Below are positions 35,019 to 43,395 of a stretch of 64,000 bases of DNA, in pieces. Position 1 is the stretch's first letter. Every line of letters begins with the position of its first letter. The notes under the pieces were generated by a model that was not told the origin of the DNA, searched no databases, and saw only the letters and a list, made by a program, of their open reading frames with translations. Position numbers and translations under genes: made by a program. The stretch is from Beijerinckia mobilis. GTDB taxonomy: Bacteria; Pseudomonadota; Alphaproteobacteria; Rhizobiales; Beijerinckiaceae. Location: contig NZ_JQJH01000001.1 in the NCBI RefSeq assembly GCF_000745425.1, forward strand, positions 434,001 to 498,000, in the 5' to 3' direction.

Positions 35019-36050
35019 TCATTCGCCAGCGCGTAAACAGGCCTCCAGGTACAATAGATCCGCGGGCAGATCGCTTTCGAAGGTCAGTTCTTCCCCGGTC
35101 TCTGGATGCTCGAAGCCGAGACGCGCGGCATGAAGCGCCTGCCGCCCCAAGTCCCGCAAAGCATCCTGCGCCGCTTGCGAGAGCGTTGCGCTCTTGCTCT
35201 TGAAACCCCGGCCATAGAGCGGGTCGCCGAGCAAGGGATGGCCGATATGGGCCATATGCACCCGGATCTGATGCGTGCGCCCTGTCTCGAGCTGGCAGGC
35301 GATCAGGCTCGCCACCGGCCGCCCCGCATGGTGAAACGTCTCCCGCAATTCCCAATGGGTAATGGCCTCACGCCCGATAGCGTCGGAGACGACCGCCTGT
35401 TTCTCGCGATCGTGCGGATGACGCCCGAGGGCCGTCTCGATACATCCATAAGTACGCTCCGGGACTCCCCAGACGAAAGCCAGATATTCGCGCACCAGCG
35501 GCAAAGTCCGGCCGTGATCGGCGAAAAGCCGGGCCAAGCCCTGATGGACGGCATCGGTCTTGGCCACGACAAGAAGCCCCGACGTATCCTTGTCGAGACG
35601 ATGCACGATACCCGGCCGCTTCACCCCGCCGATCCCCGACAGACTCTCGCCGCAATGAGCAATCAGGGCGTTGACAAGCGTGCCCTGTGCGTGGCCAGCC
35701 GCCGGATGGACCACCAGCCCCGCCGGCTTGTCGAGAACGATGAGACCGGCGTCCTCATAAACGATCGTCAAGGGGAGATCTTCGGCGACCGGTGCCGCCT
35801 CCTCTGGAGGCGGAACATCGACTTCGATGATCTGCCCTTCCCGCACGCTGCTGCTGGCGGAGCGGCGCGCCTCGTCATCCACCCGCACGCGGCCGTCCTC
35901 GATAAGGCTCTTGATTCGCATACGCGACAGGAAAGCCGCCGCGGTTTCCGGCCGCGCCGCCAAAAAGCGATCCAACCGCTGCCCTGCCTCTTCAGCGCCG
36001 ACGATGCAGCGGATCGTCAATGCCGCCGCATCAGGAGACGAATCTTGCAC
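35019..36050 (-). CDS. rluD: RluA/RluD-family 23S rRNA pseudouridine synthase
   Basis: Converts uridines of 23S rRNA (helix 69 in E. coli RluD) to pseudouridine. 343 residues from GTG 36050. An N-terminal S4 RNA-binding domain (about 17-75: RLDRFLAARP, SRMRIKSLIEDGRV) is followed by the catalytic domain. The catalytic aspartate sits in GIVHRLDKDTSGLLVVAK (HRLDKDTSG). Other motifs are VLDKPAGLVVHP, KEYLAFVWG-like (REYLAFVWGVPE) and GRTHQIRVHMAHIGHPLLGD. Exact target within the RluA/C/D group is inferred from the S4 domain. Convergent with ctrA. Confidence 0.9.
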   Translation of the reverse strand: MQDSSPDAAALTIRCIVGAEEAGQRLDRFLAARPETAAAFLSRMRIKSLIEDGRVRVDDEARRSASSSVREGQIIEVDVPPPEEAAPVAEDLPLTIVYEDAGLIVLDKPAGLVVHPAAGHAQGTLVNALIAHCGESLSGIGGVKRPGIVHRLDKDTSGLLVVAKTDAVHQGLARLFADHGRTLPLVREYLAFVWGVPERTYGCIETALGRHPHDREKQAVVSDAIGREAITHWELRETFHHAGRPVASLIACQLETGRTHQIRVHMAHIGHPLLGDPLYGRGFKSKSATLSQAAQDALRDLGRQALHAARLGFEHPETGEELTFESDLPADLLYLEACLRAGE

Positions 36051-36255
36051 GAAAACACACCCTTCCGGCCCATGGGCCTCGAATTGACAAAAAGTGGGAG
36101 CAAAACCTCGCGAATCCGAACGATTGGCCTTTCAAACCGCCCCGCATTGGTCCGGCCCTGACGGGATTTGCATGTGCGATGTGATATAGGTCAGCCTGCG
36201 TCCAAACCCCAGAGACTTTCACGCCGCAATCGCTGCTGCCTGCCGGCCCTGGACA

Positions 36256-36270
36256 AATTCTGTTAGAATT
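36256..36270. promoter_or_regulatory. AATTCT-GTT-AGAATT dyad upstream of ndvA
   Basis: A perfect 6-bp inverted repeat with 3-bp spacer, 60 bp before the ndvA ATG, in an otherwise GC-rich 279-bp spacer (36051-36329) between divergent rluD and ndvA. Candidate operator; the binding factor is unknown. Confidence 0.3.
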
Positions 36271-36329
36271 CTCACCAAAGCCTCACCTTTTCATTCTTCT
36301 CCTCGGCATTCCGCCATCTCGATCTTTCC

Positions 36330-38150
36330 ATGTCGATCCTTCTCACTTACTGGCGTGTCCTGCAGTTTCTTGGCGGTGAAAAGAAGCTGGCGATCCTGCT
36401 CGCTATCGCCAATCTGGCGCTCGCCGCGGCACAATTCGCCGAACCTGTCCTTTTCGGCCGCATTATCGACCGGCTCACCACCTCCGAGAGCACCGGCACT
36501 TTTCCGTCCTTTCATGACCTCACGCCATTGATCGGTGCCTGGGTCGGTTTCGGGCTGTTTTCCATTCTGGCCTCCGTTCTCGTGGCGCTGCATTCCGACC
36601 GGCTGGCGCATCGCCGCCGCATGGCCGCGACAAGCCTTTATTTCGAGCACGTGCTCAATTTGCCGCTGAGTTTCCATGCCTCCGTCCATTCCGGACGGTT
36701 GTTGAAGATCATGCTCGACGGCACCGGCGGCATGTTCAACGTCTGGCTTTCTTTCTTCCGCGAGAATTGCGCTTCACTGGCCGCACTTGTGTTTCTGCTG
36801 CCGCTTTCGCTGTTCCTCAACTGGCGGCTCGGCGCGCTGTTGATCGTTCTGATCTTGTTCTTCGGCTGTCTGATCGCCTTCGTGCTGCACCGGACTCATG
36901 CCCTGCAGCAATCGGTCGAGCGCTACAACAGCTCCCTTGCCGAACGCGCTTCCGACGCGCTCGGCAATATATCGGTGATCCAGAGTTTCACCCGCGCCGA
37001 AATCGAGGCGAGCGCGCTCAAGATGATCATCGACAGGGTGCTCGCCGCGCAAATGCCGGTGCTCAGCTGGTGGGCGGTCGCCGCCGTCGGGGCGCGAGCT
37101 TCGGCGACATTGGCGCTTCTCGGCATCTTCCTGCTCGGCACCTGGCTCAATTTGCAGGGGCTCGCGACGGTCGGCCAGATCGTCACCTTCATGAATTTCG
37201 CGACCATGCTCATCGCGCGGCTTGAGCAGGTGATCGCATTCTTCAACATGCTGTTCCTGCAGGCGCCCAAGATGCAGGAATTCTTCAAAATCGTCGATAC
37301 CGCGCCACAAGTGGCGGACAGCCCCGATGCCATCGACCCGGGCCGCCTCGACGGGGCAATTGCCTTCGAGGATGTGAGCTTTTCCTATGATGCCCGCAAG
37401 CCGGCAGTATCGCACCTCACCTTCAATGTCGCCGCCGGGGAAACCGTGGCTCTCGTCGGCGCGACGGGCTCCGGCAAATCCACCACGCTCGGCCTTCTCC
37501 ACCGAGTCTTCGATCCGCAATCAGGCCGCATCACGATCGATGGGATCGACATTCGCGCCATGACCCTGCGCGGACTGCGGCGCAATATCGGCGTCGTTTT
37601 TCAAGAACCCATGCTGTTTGCCCGCACGATCGAGGAAAATCTGCTGGTCGGTGATCCGGATGCGACGCCCGACGAGATCCGGCTTGCGCTTGAGCGCGCG
37701 CAGGCAGCGGATTTCGTCGCGCGGCAGGAAGACGGGCTCGCAACCCCCGTCGGCGAACGCGGCCGTTCTCTTTCCGGTGGCGAGCGCCAGCGCCTCGCAA
37801 TCGCCCGCGCCCTGCTCAAGGATCCGCCCATCATGATTTTCGATGAGGCAACATCCGCCCTCGACGCGACGACGGAAAAACAATTACAGGCCGCGCTCGA
37901 CAGCGCCACGAAGGGGCGCACGACCTTCATCATCGCGCATCGGCTCGCGACCATTCGTGAAGCGAAGCGTATTTTCGTCTTCGAACAGGGGCGGATCGTC
38001 GAATCCGGCGGATTTGCGGAGCTGGTCGCCAAAGGCGGGCGTTTCGCGGGCCTCGCCAAGGCGCAGTTCATGGTCGGCGCCCACCCGGAAGATCCAGAAA
38101 CCGGGGCCATGCCCACAATACCGTCCAAACCAGCCGGAGCGAAACAATAA
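36330..38150 (+). CDS. ndvA: Cyclic beta-1,2-glucan ABC exporter NdvA/ChvA
   Basis: Inner-membrane ABC half-transporter with fused permease and ATPase, 606 residues, resembling NdvA of Sinorhizobium and ChvA of Agrobacterium, which export cyclic beta-1,2-glucan to the periplasm. Six membrane helices occupy about residues 15-305 (LAAAQFAEPVLFGRIIDRLT near 31-50). The ATPase domain has Walker A GATGSGKST (from residue 377), the Q-loop VFQEPMLFARTIEENLL, signature LSGGERQR, Walker B IMIFDEATSALD and the H-loop IIAHRLAT. The C-terminus is a short Pro/Ala tail. The glucan synthase NdvB is not in the window. Substrate by homology only. Confidence 0.88.
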   Translation: MSILLTYWRVLQFLGGEKKLAILLAIANLALAAAQFAEPVLFGRIIDRLTTSESTGTFPSFHDLTPLIGAWVGFGLFSILASVLVALHSDRLAHRRRMAATSLYFEHVLNLPLSFHASVHSGRLLKIMLDGTGGMFNVWLSFFRENCASLAALVFLLPLSLFLNWRLGALLIVLILFFGCLIAFVLHRTHALQQSVERYNSSLAERASDALGNISVIQSFTRAEIEASALKMIIDRVLAAQMPVLSWWAVAAVGARASATLALLGIFLLGTWLNLQGLATVGQIVTFMNFATMLIARLEQVIAFFNMLFLQAPKMQEFFKIVDTAPQVADSPDAIDPGRLDGAIAFEDVSFSYDARKPAVSHLTFNVAAGETVALVGATGSGKSTTLGLLHRVFDPQSGRITIDGIDIRAMTLRGLRRNIGVVFQEPMLFARTIEENLLVGDPDATPDEIRLALERAQAADFVARQEDGLATPVGERGRSLSGGERQRLAIARALLKDPPIMIFDEATSALDATTEKQLQAALDSATKGRTTFIIAHRLATIREAKRIFVFEQGRIVESGGFAELVAKGGRFAGLAKAQFMVGAHPEDPETGAMPTIPSKPAGAKQ

Positions 38151-38575
38151 TCCGGTTTCGCCCGGTTTAGGGGGCACCCTCATAAACCCTTATTCCAAAG
38201 GAATAAGGTGGAACATTCTTATAAATCATTGGAGTAAAACGCTCTGTAAGAACGGAACCCGGCATTCCTGCGGAATTCGTGTATACCTCCCATATTGCCG
38301 ATACGGATTTTGAAAATACATTAGCCACGATCATGCTGGACGCTCGCTGCAACCCGTCCGGTCTGCATCGGCACTTCTCTTGCTTCGAGAGAAGCTTTGA
38401 AACCGGCTTCCTTGCGTCTCACGCCGTTGGTGCATTTTCGCTTTGAACGAGCTTGCCAAGCAATTCAAAGGTCTTGAAAGGGCTCTGCTTTCCGAGTGGG
38501 GCAATGCCGCTGGACAGAAAATGCTCTAGAGGAAGTCTGGAGAAGGAATCGGCGTAATCTTGAACGAGGACCCTC
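38151..38575. other. Intergenic region ndvA / Rieske with hairpins
   Basis: 425 bp, no gene. Two clean hairpins: CCTTATTCC-AAA-GGAATAAGG at 38188-38208 and CTTCTCT-TGCTTCG-AGAGAAG at 38374-38394. A GCTCTAGAGG remnant of the REP-like family lies at 38523-38532. Confidence 0.4.
38188..38208 (+). terminator. Hairpin 38 bp after ndvA, possible terminator
   Basis: Perfect 9-bp stem CCTTATTCC/GGAATAAGG with a 3-base AAA loop, AT-rich and without a following T-run. It could be a weak terminator or an mRNA 3'-end protector. Confidence 0.4.
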
Positions 38576-39229
38576 ATGGCGTCAGATACCCCTTCCAAAC
38601 CCGTCATCACCAAGGCCGATGACCTCACCGTCGGCGGCTGCGCCGGATCGCAGATCGCCGCAAAACAGGGTCTCATGGGCGCATTCATCATGCGTGCCCA
38701 GAAGGTCGAGAAGAGCGAACCGCCGCCGCCCGTCGCCGCACAACCGGCGCCGCCCAGCGGCGACGTCTATGTCATCTGCGACCGCCGCGACATCCGCGAC
38801 AGAATGGGCAAGAGCTTTCCGCTCATGCGCCTCTGGGATGATGGCAAATTGCGGCCGTGGGACATTTTCATCGCCCGTTTCGGCAAGCAATATTTCGCCT
38901 ATGAAAATTCCTGCCCGCATCAAAACGTCCGGCTTGACTGGGAAAAAAACAATTTCTACGAGCCGAACTATCTCAAGGTTCTGATGTGCGGCAAACATGG
39001 CGCACAATTCGATCCGGAGACCGGCGTTTGCATCTCGGGCCCCTGTGAAGGCGAAAGGCTCACGCAGATCCTCTGTTTCCTCGATGGTGACGATGTCTGC
39101 ATCACCGGCGTGAATATCAATCTCGAGGTCGATGTCGAACCTGTCGTCGCGGTCGATCCCAACGCCGATAGCGTGCTCGAAAACAACGGCTTCAAGCTGC
39201 AACAGACAAAACGCGAGTTCTTCAAATAG
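38576..39229 (+). CDS. Rieske-type [2Fe-2S] protein
   Basis: 217-residue soluble iron-sulfur protein. Cluster ligands Cys113-x-His115 (NSCPHQN) and Cys138-x2-His141 (CGKHGAQFD) are separated by 22 residues rather than the usual 15-17. The N-terminal 62 residues are an apparently disordered leader with a glycine-cysteine segment (VGGCAGSQIAAKQG) and a proline-rich linker (EPPPPVAAQPAPP). The C-terminal part, ITGVNINLEVDVEPVVAVDP, has an acidic tail. No oxygenase or reductase gene is adjacent, so whether it is a ferredoxin or an enzyme subunit is open. Confidence 0.82.
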   Translation: MASDTPSKPVITKADDLTVGGCAGSQIAAKQGLMGAFIMRAQKVEKSEPPPPVAAQPAPPSGDVYVICDRRDIRDRMGKSFPLMRLWDDGKLRPWDIFIARFGKQYFAYENSCPHQNVRLDWEKNNFYEPNYLKVLMCGKHGAQFDPETGVCISGPCEGERLTQILCFLDGDDVCITGVNINLEVDVEPVVAVDPNADSVLENNGFKLQQTKREFFK

Positions 39230-39628
39230 AACGCGCGCAATCAATTGGCCTCGTCATCGAGGCCGCAAATTACTTGCGAAAAGGAGGTATGCCTCCTTTT
39301 GTGTCTGTGAGAGCATATTCGGATGTTTCCGAACTGCTCCACCTGGCAATACTATCATGTCATACGGCAGTAATGCTAAAAACCGGAGCGGGACGAAGCA
39401 CTTCCAAGCACCACCAATCGGCAGGGAAAATCGTGGCGCCGGTCGTTGCAGAAATGTCCATCCCGCTCCGGCATCACCGGTCGCGCCCCATCGAGACCGG
39501 TAATTCTGGCCTTTATCTCAAGTCTCCTTGATCCTAACAGGTTGGGATCAAGGAGATTTCGCGGGGAGCCGCCGCCCCGCAGTCGCGGGGGCCAAATCCC
39601 AATGAGTCATGATCATTGGGATTTGGTA
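39230..39628. other. Repeat-filled region between Rieske and GT2 genes (convergent)
   Basis: 399 bp between convergent genes and consisting largely of repeats: a REP-like palindrome (39310-39339) and three-hairpin element copy B (39514-39629). No protein gene. Confidence 0.5.
39310..39339. repeat. REP-like palindrome GAGCA...TGCTC
   Basis: GAGCA-TA-TTCGGA-TGTT-TCCGAA-C-TGCTC, the clearest member of the small palindrome family (others at 10337, 31612, 34782). Confidence 0.7.
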
Positions 39629-39629
39629 T
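39514..39629 (+). repeat. Three-hairpin palindromic element, copy B
   Basis: Hairpin 1: AGTCTCCTTGATCC..GGGATCAAGGAGATT; hairpin 2: CCCCGC-AGTC-GCGGGG; hairpin 3: CCAAATCCCAATGA..TCATTGGGATTTGG, ending GGTAT at 39629. Compared with copy A, hairpin 3 carries matched changes on both arms (GTCTC to ATCCC; GAGAC to GGGAT), so pairing is preserved. The reverse-strand TAA of the GT2 gene (39629-39631) overlaps its right end. Confidence 0.85.
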
Positions 39630-41005
39630 TAGCCTGAGCGTTTTTCCTTCAGCACGTGATCACGCCGCCGGCACAGGAAGCCGATGATCGTCGGCACGGA
39701 TACATGCAGGGCAAGAAGAAGGCAGACCGACTTCCAGCACCCAAACAATGCTTTGACGGAATCGATGGATTCCAGCACCTTGCCACCCAAATAGGTTTTG
39801 CAGCCGGGAAGCTTGGGGGGGAGTTTCGGCGCGATCCGGTCGAGCCTTCTGAGCGTCCACAAAAGTGCATGCGGATCATAGAGGCGGCCAGCAAAGAAGG
39901 CGAAATTGTCGACGAGATGGTCCATCACCAGCCGGCGCGCCAGAAGATCATTATCCGATGGCGCACCCCGATCGTGCACGGCGATTCCATTGAGCTGCGG
40001 AGAGCGCGAAAAGACATTCTGCCCATGCAATCTGTAGACGGCGAGTGGACGATCGATCAGAATGCTGCCGATGACCATGCCGATGCCACGTAAGAGATAG
40101 GCATCGGTACAGGCACGCAGATCGGGCAGATGGCGATTGTCCAGAAACAATTGCAACGCTTCCCGCCGGAAGCAATTGCCAGAGGTGGCGCTCCACACCC
40201 AGCCTGTCGCCTTTTCCGGTGGCACGTAATGCACATCCTGTGCGATCGCCTCGTCGGGCGCTTCGAACGGCCAGAGCTCCTTACAGACATGGTCGATCCG
40301 GCGCAGAAGATTGTCCCGCCGTCCACGGCCTGAACAGACGTAATCACTCAATCCGCTCATCGTGCCGAGGACGAGGCGCGGGCCAACCGATTGCGCCATG
40401 TCCCCCGAGGTGAAGCCGACGGGGATGCGCACGGACAAATGAACGAATATATGGGTGGCGAGACATTCAGGCAAAAGAAAGTCGTCGGCATCGAGAAAGA
40501 CGACATATTGTCCGCTGCTCGCCGCATAGCCCTTCATCGAGGCGGCACTCTGGCCACCGTTTTCCGCGCACCGGATGATGGTCGCTTGCGGAAACACCTG
40601 TTCGACCTGCGCCAGCACGCTTCCACTTTCATCGGTCGAGGCATTATCAACGATGATACATTCGATATTCGTATATGTCTGTTCGAAGACCGAGGTGACC
40701 GCCTGCCAAAGGAAGCGGCCGTAATTATAATTGACGATGATGACACTGACGAGCGGTAAAGTGATCCCCGACAGACCATTGTTCCGGGAGGTCATGCGAA
40801 AAGGATTCACGCCATATGGCTCGGTCCGCTCAAAGGACGATTCCGGCGCGTCATACTCTTCCATACCGGCCCTCAATGGATCAGAACTTGTCTCTAGCAT
40901 CGGATCCCGCTTTCCGTCTCCGTAGAGGATAGTTTCGGTGACGCGTCTCTCGATTGGAAACAGCATCCCGCCTGTTTCATAATGAGTGTGAGTGAAACCG
41001 ATCAC
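39629..41005 (-). CDS. Family 2 glycosyltransferase (second of pair)
   Basis: 458-residue GT-A enzyme that would transfer a sugar from a nucleotide donor. Start GTG 41005, overlapping the preceding GT2 gene by 29 bp; ATG 40966 with AGGCGGG upstream is an alternative. The catalytic fold begins near residue 83: PLVSVIIVNYNYGRFLWQAV, ECIIVDNASTDESGSV and the metal motif VFLDADDFLLP. A C-terminal hydrophobic segment (VCLLLALHVSVPTIIGFLC) may anchor it to the membrane. It resembles the neighbour (40977) over most of its length, so the two arose by duplication. The stop codon is supplied by repeat copy B. Confidence 0.88.
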   Translation of the reverse strand: MIGFTHTHYETGGMLFPIERRVTETILYGDGKRDPMLETSSDPLRAGMEEYDAPESSFERTEPYGVNPFRMTSRNNGLSGITLPLVSVIIVNYNYGRFLWQAVTSVFEQTYTNIECIIVDNASTDESGSVLAQVEQVFPQATIIRCAENGGQSAASMKGYAASSGQYVVFLDADDFLLPECLATHIFVHLSVRIPVGFTSGDMAQSVGPRLVLGTMSGLSDYVCSGRGRRDNLLRRIDHVCKELWPFEAPDEAIAQDVHYVPPEKATGWVWSATSGNCFRREALQLFLDNRHLPDLRACTDAYLLRGIGMVIGSILIDRPLAVYRLHGQNVFSRSPQLNGIAVHDRGAPSDNDLLARRLVMDHLVDNFAFFAGRLYDPHALLWTLRRLDRIAPKLPPKLPGCKTYLGGKVLESIDSVKALFGCWKSVCLLLALHVSVPTIIGFLCRRRDHVLKEKRSG

Positions 41006-42170
41006 GCATGGACGACGATATCCTGTCCTCCTGTATTCGACGACGCAGCCAGAGGCGAAGGCGTATCCAGAAGGGAACCCTCACCCGCAACATCCATGTT
41101 TGCAGGGAACGTGATCCAATAAAGGGTTCGAGTTCATCGTGCCATTCGACGAGCAGGCGCGCCAGGCGCGACCGCGCCGCCCAGAAGGGCAGACCTTTCT
41201 CGTCATCGGGGCGATCGATCTTCCGGCAAATTTCAAGGATACGGACCGGCCTTTCCATATTGGCACTGTAATGGGGAAAACGGACGATGAGATCGTCGAG
41301 AAACACGCGGCAGGTTTTATCGAAATGCTCATCCACCCGATTATGGCAGAGAAACCCTTCGAGAGCGGCGCGTTTGTTGAAACCATTCTGGCCATGAAGG
41401 CGATAACCGACGAGCGAAGCATCCAGAATGATACTGCCGCTCAGAAGATTGACGGCATGGGCGAGAAAATTATCCGTTGCAATACGCAGCTGTCGCAGGC
41501 CAGCTGCCCCCCGGATCAGTTCCAGGGCCTCACGCCGGAAAAACATGCAAGAAGTCGTCGACCACGGCCAGTCCATATTCCTCTGTTCGATAGAACGAAG
41601 CTGGTCGGCGGTGATGGTAGGCAAATGAATGCCATGTTCCGCAAGCTGTATGAGCGCACTCTCCGAGACGAGATCAGGCTCTTCTGGAAGAGACCGGAAA
41701 CTCCTCGAAATATTCCCGTTACGCGCGATGACCATCCGCTCTCCCAGAATCTGCACGGCATCGCAACAGGAAAAGCCGACCGGGCGCCGTGAAGACATAT
41801 GCACAGCAAGGTGGGATGCGACACAAGCGGGAAACAGGATATCATCGGCGTCGAGAAACAGAATGTAATCGCCTGTCGCTCTTGCCAGACCTTCGAGAGC
41901 AGCGGCCGATTGACCGGAATTGACGCCAAGCGCAAGCACTTGAAGGGAGGGCCAGCCTGCCTTCAAGCCTTCAAGCACGGAGAGGCTGTCATCGGTGGAG
42001 GCATCATCGACAACGATACATTCGAGATGCGGATAAGTCTGCTCGCGTACGGATTCGATGGCATCGCGCAGGAAGCGGCCGTAATTGTAATTAAGGACAA
42101 TGATCGACACGAGGGGCGGCTGTAGGTGATATCCCATTCTGGCAAGGCCCTCCACCAAATACGGGGACAT
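40977..42170 (-). CDS. Family 2 glycosyltransferase (first of pair)
   Basis: 397 residues; ATG 42168-42170 directly follows the TGA of the radical SAM gene, so translation is coupled. ATG at residue 12 (MGYHLQPPLVS) is an alternative. GT-A core from residue 19: LVSIIVLNYNYGRFLRDAIES, ECIVVDDASTDDS, then the donor/metal motif ILFLDADDILFP. Shared with its paralogue are GQSAAALEGLA, SSRRPVGFSCCD and YRLHGQN. The C-terminus is strongly basic (RLRLWLRRRIQ), perhaps for membrane association. Acceptor unknown. Confidence 0.88.
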   Translation of the reverse strand: MSPYLVEGLARMGYHLQPPLVSIIVLNYNYGRFLRDAIESVREQTYPHLECIVVDDASTDDSLSVLEGLKAGWPSLQVLALGVNSGQSAAALEGLARATGDYILFLDADDILFPACVASHLAVHMSSRRPVGFSCCDAVQILGERMVIARNGNISRSFRSLPEEPDLVSESALIQLAEHGIHLPTITADQLRSIEQRNMDWPWSTTSCMFFRREALELIRGAAGLRQLRIATDNFLAHAVNLLSGSIILDASLVGYRLHGQNGFNKRAALEGFLCHNRVDEHFDKTCRVFLDDLIVRFPHYSANMERPVRILEICRKIDRPDDEKGLPFWAARSRLARLLVEWHDELEPFIGSRSLQTWMLRVRVPFWIRLRLWLRRRIQEDRISSSMRDRFHSHSL

Positions 42171-43151
42171 TCAGAACATCGCCTTCAATCGCTCGAAGAT
42201 GGTACGAGGACGCGGCAGCCGGCGCCGTTCGGAAGTGCCGCGAAGATTCGTTGAATATTGCGTCACCTTGTGATCGATCTGCTTTGAGATCTGCCGGGAG
42301 ATCTCATCCGGCGTCAGTTCGATGACGTTGCGGTTTTTCTTTCTGGATTTGAGCGCAATATCGGCATTGGTCGCGGTATAAGTATCGGTATTCTCGCAAT
42401 CCATATGGCCTTCGAGCCGCGCCGGCACGCCACAACCCGGGCAGAAATGCGCGACCTGATCGTCGAATGCGGTGATATTGCGCTTCCACCAGCCGGGCAC
42501 CGGCTCGATACCATGATCGGTACCGCGCGCAAGATCGAAGGAGGCCGCGACTTCACAGAAATAGGCGCGCAGCTTGCCGTTATTCTGGACGATGCTTGCT
42601 GACCATTCCTGATTGACATCGCAATGCGCGATCCGCGCCCACATTTCCGCCTCGTCATAGAGGTCGCGCCCGGCGGTCAGAAGCGGTGAATGCGATGAAT
42701 GGCCTTCGTGATACCAGGCCCCTTCCTTGAGCGATTCAAGCGATTTGATGCCCCGCTCCACCCCATGCGGATTGAGATTGAAGATGCCAAACACCTCCTT
42801 GGCCAGGGCGGCATGCTTGAAAGCGTTATTCGTCCAAAGTCCGCGCTGCTCCTTGCGCGGGATCTCCTCGACGAAAATGCGGCAGATTTCCTCGAACTGG
42901 CGATGCATGACCGGATTGCCGCCGATAACCGCGATGATGCCGGGGTAATCGGCAAGGCTGCGCGCCGCGAGACGGAAATTTTCCGGCGTCATTTCCCAAA
43001 GACCATCCTGATTCTCGAGCAACCGCGTGCAATTCGAACAGGCGAGATCACACTTATTCGTGATGTCGATGCAAATGATCTTCATTTCATAGGGACTGCG
43101 CATCAATGGCAAAGTCTGTTGGCGCAGGACGTCGGAAGCGGCATTGACCAT
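42171..43151 (-). CDS. Radical SAM protein linked to glycosyltransferases
   Basis: 326-residue radical S-adenosylmethionine protein from ATG 43149-43151, with GGAG upstream. The [4Fe-4S] cluster motif is CDLACSNC (C-x3-C-x2-C) near residue 33, in ICIDITNKCDLACSNCTRLL. The C-terminal half has more cysteines (AHCDVNQEW, YFCEVAASF, HFCPGCGVPARLEGHMDCEN) that may hold a second cluster or zinc. It heads a three-gene unit with two GT2 enzymes, suggesting modification of a sugar or of a glycosylated product. Exact reaction unknown; I do not recognise a named subfamily. Confidence 0.82.
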   Translation of the reverse strand: MVNAASDVLRQQTLPLMRSPYEMKIICIDITNKCDLACSNCTRLLENQDGLWEMTPENFRLAARSLADYPGIIAVIGGNPVMHRQFEEICRIFVEEIPRKEQRGLWTNNAFKHAALAKEVFGIFNLNPHGVERGIKSLESLKEGAWYHEGHSSHSPLLTAGRDLYDEAEMWARIAHCDVNQEWSASIVQNNGKLRAYFCEVAASFDLARGTDHGIEPVPGWWKRNITAFDDQVAHFCPGCGVPARLEGHMDCENTDTYTATNADIALKSRKKNRNVIELTPDEISRQISKQIDHKVTQYSTNLRGTSERRRLPRPRTIFERLKAMF

Positions 43152-43166
43152 TCGGGGCTCCTGGAC

Positions 43167-43195
43167 ATTTATGTGGGTAAATATCCCACATAAAT
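43167..43195 (-). promoter_or_regulatory. Leader hairpin before the radical SAM gene
   Basis: Perfect 11-bp inverted repeat ATTTATGTGGG / CCCACATAAAT (43167-43177, 43185-43195) with a 7-base AT loop, ending six bases before the GGAG ribosome site of the radical SAM gene. Could be an operator dyad or an RNA hairpin. Confidence 0.5.
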
Positions 43196-43217
43196 TAGCC
43201 AATACACCACCAATCCG

Positions 43218-43260
43218 AGCTTGTCCAGACCGGCACAGTCTTTACCGGTCTGGACAAGCT
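43218..43260 (-). promoter_or_regulatory. 16-bp perfect palindrome upstream of the radical SAM gene
   Basis: AGCTTGTCCAGACCGG (43218-43233) and CCGGTCTGGACAAGCT (43245-43260) with an 11-base loop. It lies between the aroKB stop (43396) and the radical SAM gene. No T-run follows on the reverse strand, so it is not a classical terminator. Confidence 0.55.
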
Positions 43261-43395
43261 AATGATTAATTTAATGAACTTTTGCCAGCGAGTATGGCGA
43301 GTCCATTCACGGCTTTGTCAACGCTGCGCGACACTGCGAATGCCGCAGCCTGGAAAGTGAAGCGGCCGCGCATTCCGCCGACAGAGAGCGGACCC

